Shown here piece after piece: positions 37,119 through 45,239 of a stretch of DNA of 64,000 nt. Source of the DNA: Actinoplanes sp. TFC3. Lineage in GTDB: Bacteria > Actinomycetota > Actinomycetes > Mycobacteriales > Micromonosporaceae. The first letter of the stretch is position 1, and the number at the start of each line of letters is the position of its first letter. The stretch spans positions 5,145,651 to 5,209,650 of the forward strand of contig NZ_LOJP01000001.1 of NCBI RefSeq assembly GCF_001553785.1, read 5' to 3'. Made by a program: the position numbers and the translations under genes. The notes under the pieces are model-generated. The model worked only from the letters and a program-made list of their open reading frames with translations. It made no database searches and was not told the DNA's origin.

Positions 37119-38210
37119 TCACTCCTCCTCCTTGGCGGGCTGGGACAGAACAGCTAGAGCACGTCGTACGGCCACCGCGGCGTTCTCGTACCGCTGGCGC
37201 AGCCGGGTGCCGTGCCGGTGCAGGTCATCGGCGGCTGCCAGCGGGTCGGGCCAGCCGTGCGCCGCGGTGACCCGCAGGCCGCTCCAGGTGTGCGCCACCG
37301 TCTCCACGGCCCGCCCGGCCTCGCGCAGCGCGGGGATGTCCCACTGGCTGCCGCGGGTGCGCAGGAACTCGCCGTGCAGGGTGCACATCGCCTGCTGGCT
37401 CCAGCCGAAGGTGTAGAGCTCCTTGAGCGGCCCGGCCTGAGCGTCGCGGGCGGCGTCGACCACGTGCTCGACGTAACGGCCCAGCCCGGCCAGCCCGGTC
37501 CACTGTGCAGCTTCGCCGGCCAGGCCGGCGGTCAGGTCGGCGTCGTTGGTCCGCAGCACCTCGGCCAGCGCGGCCGGGCTCTCGTCGGGCCAGTCGGTGC
37601 CGACTTGCACGCTCAGGTAGCGCCGACCGATGCCGGAGTCGCTGAAGAACGCGTCCTGGTGGTCTGCCGGGTTGGCCGAGCCCCACGCGTTGAGGAAGTC
37701 CTCGGCCCGGATCGGCCCGGCGAACGCGGGGGGCATCGTGTCGGAGATGAGCACCAGGCCGCGGGCCCGGTCCACGCCGTACACGAGCACCAGGTGCGCG
37801 GCGTGCACGTCGTGGAAGGCGGGGCGGAACGGCAGGTAGTAGTTGTCGACCGCGGCGATGGGCAGGATGCCCCGCTCGATCAGCTCGGCCAGCTCGCCCA
37901 GCGGGTCGTCCTCGGCGGGCACCGACCAGGCCGAGTGCACCGGGTGGAACGGCATCATGCTGCCCGCGGTGTCGCCCTGGGTGCGCTCGGGGAAGTAGAA
38001 CTCCTCGGGTCGCACGTCGCCGGGGATGTGCCGGAACTCCCAGCGGGCGCCGAGCGTGGCGACCGGGTCGTGACCGGCGTCGGTGACCAGCGCCCCGAAG
38101 ATGGACTGCAGACAGCTCAGCGGGTCGCGGTAGAAGGTCGGCGGCTGGCGGCGTGCCTGGCTGGGGCGCACCACCCGGGTGCTCTGCTGCGCATCGGCTA
38201 CCGCGGTCAT
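37119..38210 (-). CDS. BtrH N-terminal-like (papain-type acyltransferase fold) protein
   Basis: 363 aa. The ATG at 38210 overlaps the stop of the preceding gene (ATGA) and has GGGAGGCGAGCG upstream. The first ~190 residues look like the BtrH N-terminal family: Cys33 in FYRDPLSCLQSIFGAL, His139 in HDVHAAHLVLVYGVD and Asp157 in LVLISDTMPPAF form a plausible Cys-His-Asp triad. The C-terminal ~150 residues are helical and unassigned. BtrH itself transfers an acyl chain from a carrier protein to an aminoglycoside. Here it could act on a carrier-bound substrate, or it could be a partner in ring formation with the next upstream gene. Confidence 0.7.
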   Translation of the reverse strand: MTAVADAQQSTRVVRPSQARRQPPTFYRDPLSCLQSIFGALVTDAGHDPVATLGARWEFRHIPGDVRPEEFYFPERTQGDTAGSMMPFHPVHSAWSVPAEDDPLGELAELIERGILPIAAVDNYYLPFRPAFHDVHAAHLVLVYGVDRARGLVLISDTMPPAFAGPIRAEDFLNAWGSANPADHQDAFFSDSGIGRRYLSVQVGTDWPDESPAALAEVLRTNDADLTAGLAGEAAQWTGLAGLGRYVEHVVDAARDAQAGPLKELYTFGWSQQAMCTLHGEFLRTRGSQWDIPALREAGRAVETVAHTWSGLRVTAAHGWPDPLAAADDLHRHGTRLRQRYENAAVAVRRALAVLSQPAKEEE

Positions 38211-38797
38211 CGCTCGCCTCCCGTGAGAACTGCGCCGCCCGTGAGAACAGCGACCGGCTGCAGGGTGACGGCGAAGATGTGCAGGGCCAGGTTGCGCGGC
38301 AGGCCCAGCCCGACGACCGGGGCGCGCCGGGTAACCGGTACCCGCTGCGACCACACCGAGGCCGGCACGCCGAACTGCGTGTGGATCGGGTAGTTCATCA
38401 GCGTTGCGAACGCCCGGGTCTCGCCGAAAGCCGGCGGTGCGGCCCAGAAGTCGGAGACCCGTACCGGCTCGAAGTCGACCGAGCCGTCGGCGAAGTGCAG
38501 CGCTATCTCGTCTTCGACGCGGCGCTCACCGGCGGCGAGCACGTGGATCCAGTCGGCGGTGGCCGGGCCGCCGGGCAGGGCCAGGTACTGGCCGGCACAG
38601 CGCACGTTGTCCGGCGCTCCGGTACCGACCGGCGGGATGGTGAACGGCACGGCGTCGACCATGACGACCGAGCCCGGGGCGGGCAGGTCCTCCGCGGCGA
38701 AGGAATTGCCCCACACGTTGAACCGACCGGCCGAGGTATCGGCGGTGGTCGAGGTCCCGACATTGTCGAGAAGCGGTGAGAGGTCGATGTTCTGCAC
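38207..38797 (-). CDS. Unknown 196-residue protein, first gene of the AmCP operon
   Basis: 196 aa, starting GTG at 38797 (NIDLSPLLDNVG). It is rich in short beta-type segments with motifs FNVWGNSFAAEDLPAPGSVV, FTIPPVGTGAPDNVRCAGQY, DWIHVLAAGERRVEDEIALH and VSDFWAAPPAFGE. The overall look is a beta-sandwich of ~170 residues. There is no signal peptide, membrane segment or recognised catalytic motif. Four bp overlap with the BtrH-like gene suggests the two products work together; they are my best candidates for the ring-forming complex known as AziU3/AziU2 in azinomycin-type pathways, but I cannot verify homology here. No good RBS precedes the GTG. Confidence 0.65.
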   Translation of the reverse strand: MQNIDLSPLLDNVGTSTTADTSAGRFNVWGNSFAAEDLPAPGSVVMVDAVPFTIPPVGTGAPDNVRCAGQYLALPGGPATADWIHVLAAGERRVEDEIALHFADGSVDFEPVRVSDFWAAPPAFGETRAFATLMNYPIHTQFGVPASVWSQRVPVTRRAPVVGLGLPRNLALHIFAVTLQPVAVLTGGAVLTGGER

Positions 38798-38935
38798 ACC
38801 TCGAATTCAAGCCGGAACGGGCTCCCTGCGATTCCGCGTGATGCGCAATTACCGTGGCGTCACCCGCGTACAAGAAATGGGCTCGATGTGCGCTGTGCCT
38901 AAATGCGGTAAGCGTCGCGCTGACATGTGCCGCGA

Positions 38936-38951
38936 CCGCGGTTCACCGCGG
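38936..38951. promoter_or_regulatory. Palindromic element in the divergent region of the AmCP operon and sulfotransferase
   Basis: CCGCGG-TTCA-CCGCGG, perfect, 48 bp before the sulfotransferase ATG. The 201-bp region 38798-38998 should hold both divergent promoters; I see no convincing -35/-10 pair. Confidence 0.3.
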
Positions 38952-38998
38952 CGGCAGTGGGTAGATGCCACACTTCCGACGCCCGAAAGGAATTGATC

Positions 38999-39745
38999 AT
39001 GGCAGATGCCCGACCCGCCGGCGAGGAGACCAGCCAGCTTCTCCTGGCCCTGTGGAGCGCACCGCGCAGCAGGTCCACCGCGTTCGAGCGGATGGTGATG
39101 GAGCGCGGCGACTTCCGGGTGGTGCACGAGCCGTTCTCACACGTGGCCGACTTCGGCACCGCGGACGTGGACGGCACCACCGTACGCGGGGAGGCGGAGC
39201 TGATCGCGGCCCTGCGCGCCCTGCCTGGCCGCTCATTCTTCAAGGACACCACCGATTTCCACTACCCGGGGCTGCTCGCCGACGCCACGTTCCTGCGCGA
39301 GGCGGTGCACACGTTCATCATCCGCGAGCCGGCTGAGGTCATCGCGTCGCACAAGGCGCTCAACTCCGAGCTGACCCGAGACGAGATCGGCATCGCCCGG
39401 CTGTACGAGATCTACGCGGCCGTGGAGGCGGCCACCGGCAAGGAACCCGTGGTGGTCGACTCCGACGACCTCATCGACCGTCCGGAGGCGACGGTCAAGG
39501 CGTACTGCGAGCGGATCGGCATCGGCTTCCAGCCCGAGGCGTTGCAGTGGAACTCGGGGATGCCCTCGCAGTGGCAGCGTACCGAGCGCTGGCACCGCGA
39601 CGCCGGCAACAGCAGTGGCTTCGAGCGCCGCCCTGACGCCGGTGACAGCATCGACGTGCTGAACGACCCGGAGCTCAGCGAGTTCTACCGCTACCACCTG
39701 CCGTACTACAACAAGCTTCGCGAGCGCCGCCTGCAAGTCTCCTGA
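38999..39745 (+). CDS. PAPS-dependent sulfotransferase
   Basis: 248 aa. The ATG at 38999 has GAAAGGA 7 nt upstream. The 5'-phosphosulfate loop is LALWSAPRSRSTAFERMVME, and the 3'-phosphate-binding segment is FIIREPAEVIASHKAL. A probable catalytic His is in VVHEPFSHVADFG. It transfers sulfate from PAPS to a hydroxyl. Paired with CysD/CysN in the same cluster, it probably sulfates a hydroxyl of the DADH-type amino acid, either as a final decoration or, as known for azabicyclic aziridines, to create a leaving group. It is divergent from the AmCP operon. Confidence 0.87.
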   Translation: MADARPAGEETSQLLLALWSAPRSRSTAFERMVMERGDFRVVHEPFSHVADFGTADVDGTTVRGEAELIAALRALPGRSFFKDTTDFHYPGLLADATFLREAVHTFIIREPAEVIASHKALNSELTRDEIGIARLYEIYAAVEAATGKEPVVVDSDDLIDRPEATVKAYCERIGIGFQPEALQWNSGMPSQWQRTERWHRDAGNSSGFERRPDAGDSIDVLNDPELSEFYRYHLPYYNKLRERRLQVS

Positions 39746-39752
39746 CGCAACG

Positions 39753-39795
39753 CCGGAAAGGGGGACTTCCGATAACCGGAAGTCCCCCTTTCCGG
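39753..39795. terminator. Strong bidirectional terminator
   Basis: Two 19-bp perfect arms, beginning CCGGAAAGGGGGACTTCCG, enclose a 5-nt loop, between the convergent sulfotransferase and MFS genes. It is one of the longest perfect hairpins in the window. Confidence 0.9.
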
Positions 39796-39809
39796 CTGAT
39801 CGGAGAAGC

Positions 39810-41075
39810 TCAGGCGAGGTCGTCCTCGCGCGGGGCGGTGCGCATGCGCGGGATCGGCGAGAAGGCGACCCACAGCGAGGACAACGCCAGGCCCACAGCA
39901 CCGATGACAACGCCGGTACGGTCGCCGTACGCCCCGGCCAGCACGCCCCCCAGCCCGGCGCCCAGCGGGATGACCCCCCACGAGATCAGCCGGTACGACG
40001 CGTTGACCCGGCCGCGCAACTCCTCCGGAACCGCGGTCTGGCGCAGCGTCACGTTGTGCACGTTGGCCAGCGCGGTGCCGAAACCCTGCACCAGGAACGC
40101 GGTGGCCAGCAACGCGATCGTGCCCGCACCGCCGCCGTGCGCGAACACCACCAGCAGCGCCACCCCGTTGCCCACCACCATGGTGACGAGCATGGTGACC
40201 CCGAAGCCGAACCGGTTGGACAGCCGCTCACCCAGTGACGCCCCCGCGAACGCGCCCACCGCACCGAGGCTCAGCAGCAGCCCGATGACAAACGCCGACA
40301 GGCCCAGGTCGCGCGCGGTCCACAGGAAGAAGCCGACCAGAAAGATCTCATTGGCGAAGTTGTACGTCGCCGCCTCACCGACCAGCGCCCGCATGATCCG
40401 GCTGCGCAGCACGAAGTCCAGTCCCTCGCGGACCTCGGTGCGCAGCCGGCGCTGCTCGGGCCGGGGCGGACGCTGCTCGCGATGCGGGATGCCGGCCACC
40501 AGGAAACCGGAGACGAGATAGCTCAACGCGTCCACCAGCACGGCGAACGGCGCGGTCAGCCACGCCACCAGCAGACCGCCGATGCCCTGCCCACCGAGTT
40601 TCGCGGCGGACTCCGCGGCGCCGAGCTTGCCGTTTGCCGACATCAACGCGTCCCGGTCCAGCAGGCTCGGCAGGTAGGACGTGTCGGCGATCTGGTGCAC
40701 GACGGTCAGCGCACCCGCGATGAAGACCAGGAACAGCAGGGGTATGACGCTGTGCGAGCCCAGCCAGATGAGCAGCGGGATGGCCCCGATGGCCGCGAAC
40801 CGGCCGAAGTCGGCGACCACCATGAGCGGGCGCCGGCGCATCCGGTCGACCAGGATGCCGGCATGCAGGGTCAGCAGCAGGAAGGGCGCGAACTGGGCGG
40901 CCCGCAGCAGCCCGACCTCGCCGGAGGTGGCGTGCAGGGTGGAGATCGCGAGCAGAGGAATTGCCAGCTCACTGATTTCACTACCGAACCAGGAAATGGT
41001 TGCGCCCGCATAGAGCCGGCGAAAACCGGGTCGCTTCCAAACCGAAACGGCGGGTGTGGCTTCAGCGGTCGTCAC
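39810..41075 (-). CDS. MFS exporter, EntS-like (MFS_3)
   Basis: 421 aa from the GTG at 41075. Twelve hydrophobic segments; the loop 2-3 motif is ILVDRMRRRPLMVVADFGR and the mid-loop is GIPHREQRPPRPEQRRLRTE. MFS_3 members such as EntS export NRPS products. Its position between the sulfotransferase and the first NRPS gene makes it the likely exporter of the cluster product and a self-resistance gene. No Shine-Dalgarno is evident; TTATAC about 8 nt before the GTG may be a -10 element of a leaderless transcript. Confidence 0.88.
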   Translation of the reverse strand: MTTAEATPAVSVWKRPGFRRLYAGATISWFGSEISELAIPLLAISTLHATSGEVGLLRAAQFAPFLLLTLHAGILVDRMRRRPLMVVADFGRFAAIGAIPLLIWLGSHSVIPLLFLVFIAGALTVVHQIADTSYLPSLLDRDALMSANGKLGAAESAAKLGGQGIGGLLVAWLTAPFAVLVDALSYLVSGFLVAGIPHREQRPPRPEQRRLRTEVREGLDFVLRSRIMRALVGEAATYNFANEIFLVGFFLWTARDLGLSAFVIGLLLSLGAVGAFAGASLGERLSNRFGFGVTMLVTMVVGNGVALLVVFAHGGGAGTIALLATAFLVQGFGTALANVHNVTLRQTAVPEELRGRVNASYRLISWGVIPLGAGLGGVLAGAYGDRTGVVIGAVGLALSSLWVAFSPIPRMRTAPREDDLA

Positions 41076-41251
41076 GCCTGCAGGTATAACACCGCTCCGG
41101 TTGCTGCGCGCGCCGGGTAAGACGGTTACGGCGGATGTAATCCAGGCGTTGACACGGGGTCAGTTATTCGTGCGCAGAATTGGCGCGCGGTGCGCACTGC
41201 GTGTCAGCCGACATTCATCCAGGCACGACAGACGCAGCCCCGGGGCGTCCC

Positions 41252-41267
41252 TAGCGTGAACGCCATG
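41252..41267 (+). promoter_or_regulatory. Leaderless-type -10 element of the first NRPS gene
   Basis: TAGCGT (41252-41257) is followed by 7 nt and the ATG at 41265. No RBS is present. The same TANNNT-6/7 nt-ATG layout precedes two other cluster genes at 52220 and 53237. A TTGACA at 41149 is too far upstream to serve this start. Confidence 0.45.
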
Positions 41268-44200
41268 ACCGAGGTGATCGGGCCTGCTGCGGCGGACGAG
41301 CGGACAGCGGGCCTTTCCGATGTGAAAAGGACTCTGCTGGAGCGGCTCCGCCAGCGGGCGGCCCGCCCGGCTGACGAGGCGGTGCGCCGGGAACCGCGCG
41401 ACGGGGTGCTGCTGGCCTCGTACCAGCAGGACGGCATGTTCTTTCTGGACCGGCTCAACAACGAATCGGTGGTCTATCAGCTGGTGCTGCCGGTGGGGCT
41501 GAGCGGGCCTCTCGACGCCGAGCGGCTGCGGAGGGCGCTCAGCTCAATGGTGGCCCGCCATGAGGCGCTGCGTACCCGCTTCGAGCTTGTGGACGGCGAG
41601 CTGCGTCAGGTCATCGACCCGGCGATCGAGGTGAAGCTGCCCGTCATCGAGGTTGACGAGCCGGGCGCGCAGGACGTCATCGCCCGAGCCGCCGCGCAGC
41701 CGCTCGACCTGGAGACCGGGCCGCTGTTTCAGGCCGGCCTGCTGCGGTTGAGCGAGACCGAGCACGTGTTGCTGCTGTGCATCCACCACATCGTGTTCGA
41801 CGGCTGGTCGTACGGCATCTTCTGCGAGGAGCTGGCGACGCTGTTCGCCGGCCCGGACGAGGTGCTGCCTGAGGTCAGCATCCAGCCGGTCGACGCTGCC
41901 GCGTGGCAGCGCCGCCGGCTGTCCGGGGAGAACCTGGATCGCGAGCTGGCGTACTGGAAGGAGCGGCTCGCCGGGCTACCCACGGTCGACTTCCCCACCG
42001 ACCGGCCCCGCCCGGCCCAGCGCACCTGGGCCGGCGAGACGGTGACCGGGACCCTGAGCGCCGAGCTGTGCGAGCGGGCCCGGCGCTTCGCCACCAGCGG
42101 GCACGTGTCGTTCCTGGCTACGCTGTCCGCCGCGCTGGTGGTGGTGCTCGGGCGCTACACCCGCCAGGACGACCTCGCGGTGGGTTCGGTGTTCTCCGGG
42201 CGCAGCCGCCCCGAGTTGGAACAGGTGGTCGGCTACCTGGCGAACACCGTGGTGCTGCGCTTCGACGCCTCCGGGGATCCGAGCTTCCGCGAGCTGGCCG
42301 GGCGCGCCAACGATGTGGTGCTGGGTGCCGCCGAGCACCAGGACGTGCCGTTCAGCATGGTCGTCGACGCGCTGCGCCCACCCCGCGACCCGGCGATGAC
42401 ACCGCTGTTCCAGGTCAGCATGTCGCTGCAGCCCGGTGCCGTGGCCGCCGCCGCGCTGAGCCTGGAAGGTCTGCAGAGCACCGAATTCGTGGCGCCGTCG
42501 ATCCGGGCCCGCTTCGATCTGAGCATCACGCTGGCCGAGCAGGCCGACGGCGGGCTGGGCGTGAGCGTCGAGTACGCCACCGAGATCCTCGACGGCGAGC
42601 GCATGCACCGGCTCATCGAGCACCTGACCACCGCGCTGGAACAGGGCATCGGCACGCCGGACCGCCCGGTGTCGCAGGTCGAGCTCGTCTCCCCCGCCGA
42701 ACGGAACCGGCTGCTGCACGACTACGACGGGCCGGTGCGCGAGGTTGCCGCCACGACACTGCCGCGCCTGTTCGCCGAGCAGGTGGCCGCCCGGCCCGAT
42801 GCCGTGGCGCTGGTGTGCGACGGCGCGCTGGTGACGTACGCGGATCTCGATCGTCGTTCGAACCGCATCGCCCGGACGTTGCTTGCCCGCGGCGCCGGAC
42901 CGGGCCGGTTCGTCGGCATCTGCCTGTCCCGCGGGCCGGACCTGGTCGCTGCGGTGCTCGGTGTGCTCAAGGCGGGCGCCGCGTTCCTGATCCTGGATCC
43001 GCAGCACCCGCCGCTGCGCATCGCCGGGATCATCGCCGACGCCGCCCCGGTCACCGTCCTGGTCGAGCCGGGTACGGCCGCCAAGATCGCCGCCGACCAC
43101 CACCTCGCCATCGACAGCATCGAGGGGTCCGCGGATCCGGTCGAGTTCACGGCCGGCCCGGAGGATCTCGCCTACGTGCTCTACACCTCGGGCAGCACCG
43201 GTACGCCCAAGGGGGTGCTGATCGAGCATCGCAACGTCGTCGCCTTCATCGCCTCGGTGCAGGAGCTGTTCGAGCTCACCCCGGCCGACCGGGAGCTGGG
43301 TTTCGCCTCGTACACCTTCGACGTGTCGGTCTTCGAGACCTTCTCGGCCCTGCTCACCGGCGCCCGGCTGGTGCTCGCCCGCGACGACGAGCGCACCGAC
43401 CCGCCCCGGCTGCAGGCGTTGCTGGAGGCGCAGGAAGTCACCGTCACCGACCTGCCGCCCTCGGTCATGGCGCTGCTGGACCCGGACCGGTTGCCCGCGC
43501 TGCGCATCGTGTTCGTCGGCGGCGAGGCGTTCGACGGCGCCCTGGTCAACCGCTGGAACGGGGGGCGCCGGCTGTTCAACGGCTACGGCCCCACCGAGTG
43601 CACGGTGACCATGATCGTGCAGGAGTGCGCGGGGCACTGGGATGCCCCGCCGCCGATTGGCCTGCCGATGGCCAACCACGTGGCGCACGTCGTCGACGCG
43701 ACCGGCCGGCTGGTGCCCACCGGCGTGCCGGGTGAGCTGGTGATCGGCGGGGCCGGGCTGGCCCGCGGTTATCTGGGGCAGAGCGAGCTGACCGCGAGCA
43801 AGTTCATCGCCGACCCGTTCGGCACCACCCCCGACGGCCGCCTCTACCACACCGGTGACCTGGTCAAACGGCTGCCGGACGGGGCGATCATGTTCCTCGG
43901 GCGCATCGATCACCAGGTCAAGCTGCGCGGCCTGCGCATCGAGCTGGGCGAGATCGAGCACGCCTTGCGCACCCACCCGGGGATCCGCCAGGCCTGCGTG
44001 GGGGTCGTCGAGCGCGACGGGTACGGCCCCCAGCTCGCCGCCTGGATCGCCACCGAGACCCCCAATCCCGGCGAGACCGAGCTGCGCGCGTACCTGGCCG
44101 ATCGGCTGCCGTTGCACATGATCCCGGCCAGCTTCACCGTGCTCCCCGAGCTGCCGTTGACCAGCAGCGGCAAGGTGGACCGCCGGGCCCTGCCCGATCC

Positions 44201-45239
44201 GGTGGGACGCAGCGGTCCGGGCACCGCGCCGCGCACCGCCACCGAGCGCAAGCTGGCCGAGCTGTGGCTCGACGTGCTGCCGGACGGGGGCGCCGGCAAC
44301 CCCGACATCGACGAGAGCTTCTTCGCCGCCGGGGGCAACTCGCTGCACCTGATGCGGCTGGTGGCCAAGGTGGAACAGAGCTTCGGCACCCGGCTGGAAC
44401 TGCGGCAGCTCTACACCACCAACACGATCGCCGGCATCGCCACCACCATCGACGGCACCGGGGAACCGGCCGATACGCCGTGGCCGGTGGCGCTGAACGA
44501 CGCCGGGGCGGGTTCGCCGGTGTTCCTCGTGCACGCCGTCGGGGGCACGGTGGTGCCGTACCTGCCGATCGCCGCGGCGCTCGACGGGGTGCGCGCGGTG
44601 CACGGCATCGAAGCGGCCGGGCTGGACGGCAAGCAGGAACCGCTGAGCGACATCGGGGGCATGGCTCGCGCGTACGTCGCCATGGTTCGCGGGACGCAGC
44701 CGGCCGGGCCGTACCGGGTCGGCGGCTGGTCGATCGGTGGGGTGATCGCGCAGGAGATGGCGGTGCAACTGACCGCCGAGGGCGAGGACGTGTCGCTGGT
44801 GCTGATCGACGCACCGGCGCCCGGCACGCAGCGCGAGGGCGATGTGCTGGCCGGCTTCGTCGCCGACGTCTGCGCGCTGCAGGGCCACAATCCGCCGCAG
44901 GACACCGAGGCACCGCGGGACGTCAACGCGGTCGCTGCCCGGCTGGAGGAGGCCGGCCTGCTACCGCCCGGGTTGCGTCAGCACCTGGCCGACCGGGTCG
45001 CGGTGTACAGCGCCACTGTTGCGGCGTTCCGCGAGCACCAGGGCCGCCGGTTCGCCGGGCCCACCACGCTGGTCACCGCTGAGGCGTCCGGGCCGGAACA
45101 TGCCCGGCTTTGGGAACGGCTGGTGGACGTCGATCGCCATGAGGTCGTATCCGGCGATCACTACTCGATCTTCGAGCAGGCCGCCGCGCTCGCGGCTGCC
45201 CTGCGCCTGAGCGCCGTGCAGACGGGGAGACAGTCATGA
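41265..45239 (+). CDS. NRPS module: C-A-PCP-TE
   Basis: 1324 aa. Condensation domain (~40-470) with the intact HHxxxDG motif HHIVFDGWS at ~174; adenylation domain (~490-940) with YTSGSTGTPKGVLIEH at ~640 and FNGYGPTECTVTMI; PCP with the phosphopantetheine Ser in FFAAGGNSLHL at ~1025; type I thioesterase with GWSIGGVIAQE (Ser ~1157). My reading of the ten specificity positions is DVFDFGGVTK, which I cannot match to a standard amino acid; the next module gives the same code. Although listed first in the operon, the TE makes this the chain-releasing module. The start lacks an RBS and fits a leaderless transcript. The stop overlaps the next start (ATGA). Confidence 0.95.
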   Translation: MTEVIGPAAADERTAGLSDVKRTLLERLRQRAARPADEAVRREPRDGVLLASYQQDGMFFLDRLNNESVVYQLVLPVGLSGPLDAERLRRALSSMVARHEALRTRFELVDGELRQVIDPAIEVKLPVIEVDEPGAQDVIARAAAQPLDLETGPLFQAGLLRLSETEHVLLLCIHHIVFDGWSYGIFCEELATLFAGPDEVLPEVSIQPVDAAAWQRRRLSGENLDRELAYWKERLAGLPTVDFPTDRPRPAQRTWAGETVTGTLSAELCERARRFATSGHVSFLATLSAALVVVLGRYTRQDDLAVGSVFSGRSRPELEQVVGYLANTVVLRFDASGDPSFRELAGRANDVVLGAAEHQDVPFSMVVDALRPPRDPAMTPLFQVSMSLQPGAVAAAALSLEGLQSTEFVAPSIRARFDLSITLAEQADGGLGVSVEYATEILDGERMHRLIEHLTTALEQGIGTPDRPVSQVELVSPAERNRLLHDYDGPVREVAATTLPRLFAEQVAARPDAVALVCDGALVTYADLDRRSNRIARTLLARGAGPGRFVGICLSRGPDLVAAVLGVLKAGAAFLILDPQHPPLRIAGIIADAAPVTVLVEPGTAAKIAADHHLAIDSIEGSADPVEFTAGPEDLAYVLYTSGSTGTPKGVLIEHRNVVAFIASVQELFELTPADRELGFASYTFDVSVFETFSALLTGARLVLARDDERTDPPRLQALLEAQEVTVTDLPPSVMALLDPDRLPALRIVFVGGEAFDGALVNRWNGGRRLFNGYGPTECTVTMIVQECAGHWDAPPPIGLPMANHVAHVVDATGRLVPTGVPGELVIGGAGLARGYLGQSELTASKFIADPFGTTPDGRLYHTGDLVKRLPDGAIMFLGRIDHQVKLRGLRIELGEIEHALRTHPGIRQACVGVVERDGYGPQLAAWIATETPNPGETELRAYLADRLPLHMIPASFTVLPELPLTSSGKVDRRALPDPVGRSGPGTAPRTATERKLAELWLDVLPDGGAGNPDIDESFFAAGGNSLHLMRLVAKVEQSFGTRLELRQLYTTNTIAGIATTIDGTGEPADTPWPVALNDAGAGSPVFLVHAVGGTVVPYLPIAAALDGVRAVHGIEAAGLDGKQEPLSDIGGMARAYVAMVRGTQPAGPYRVGGWSIGGVIAQEMAVQLTAEGEDVSLVLIDAPAPGTQREGDVLAGFVADVCALQGHNPPQDTEAPRDVNAVAARLEEAGLLPPGLRQHLADRVAVYSATVAAFREHQGRRFAGPTTLVTAEASGPEHARLWERLVDVDRHEVVSGDHYSIFEQAAALAAALRLSAVQTGRQS

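Noticed and set aside
41976..44888. 970-codon minus-strand open frame across the first NRPS gene
   Set aside because: Antisense shadow of the C-A-PCP-TE gene; no recognisable domain.
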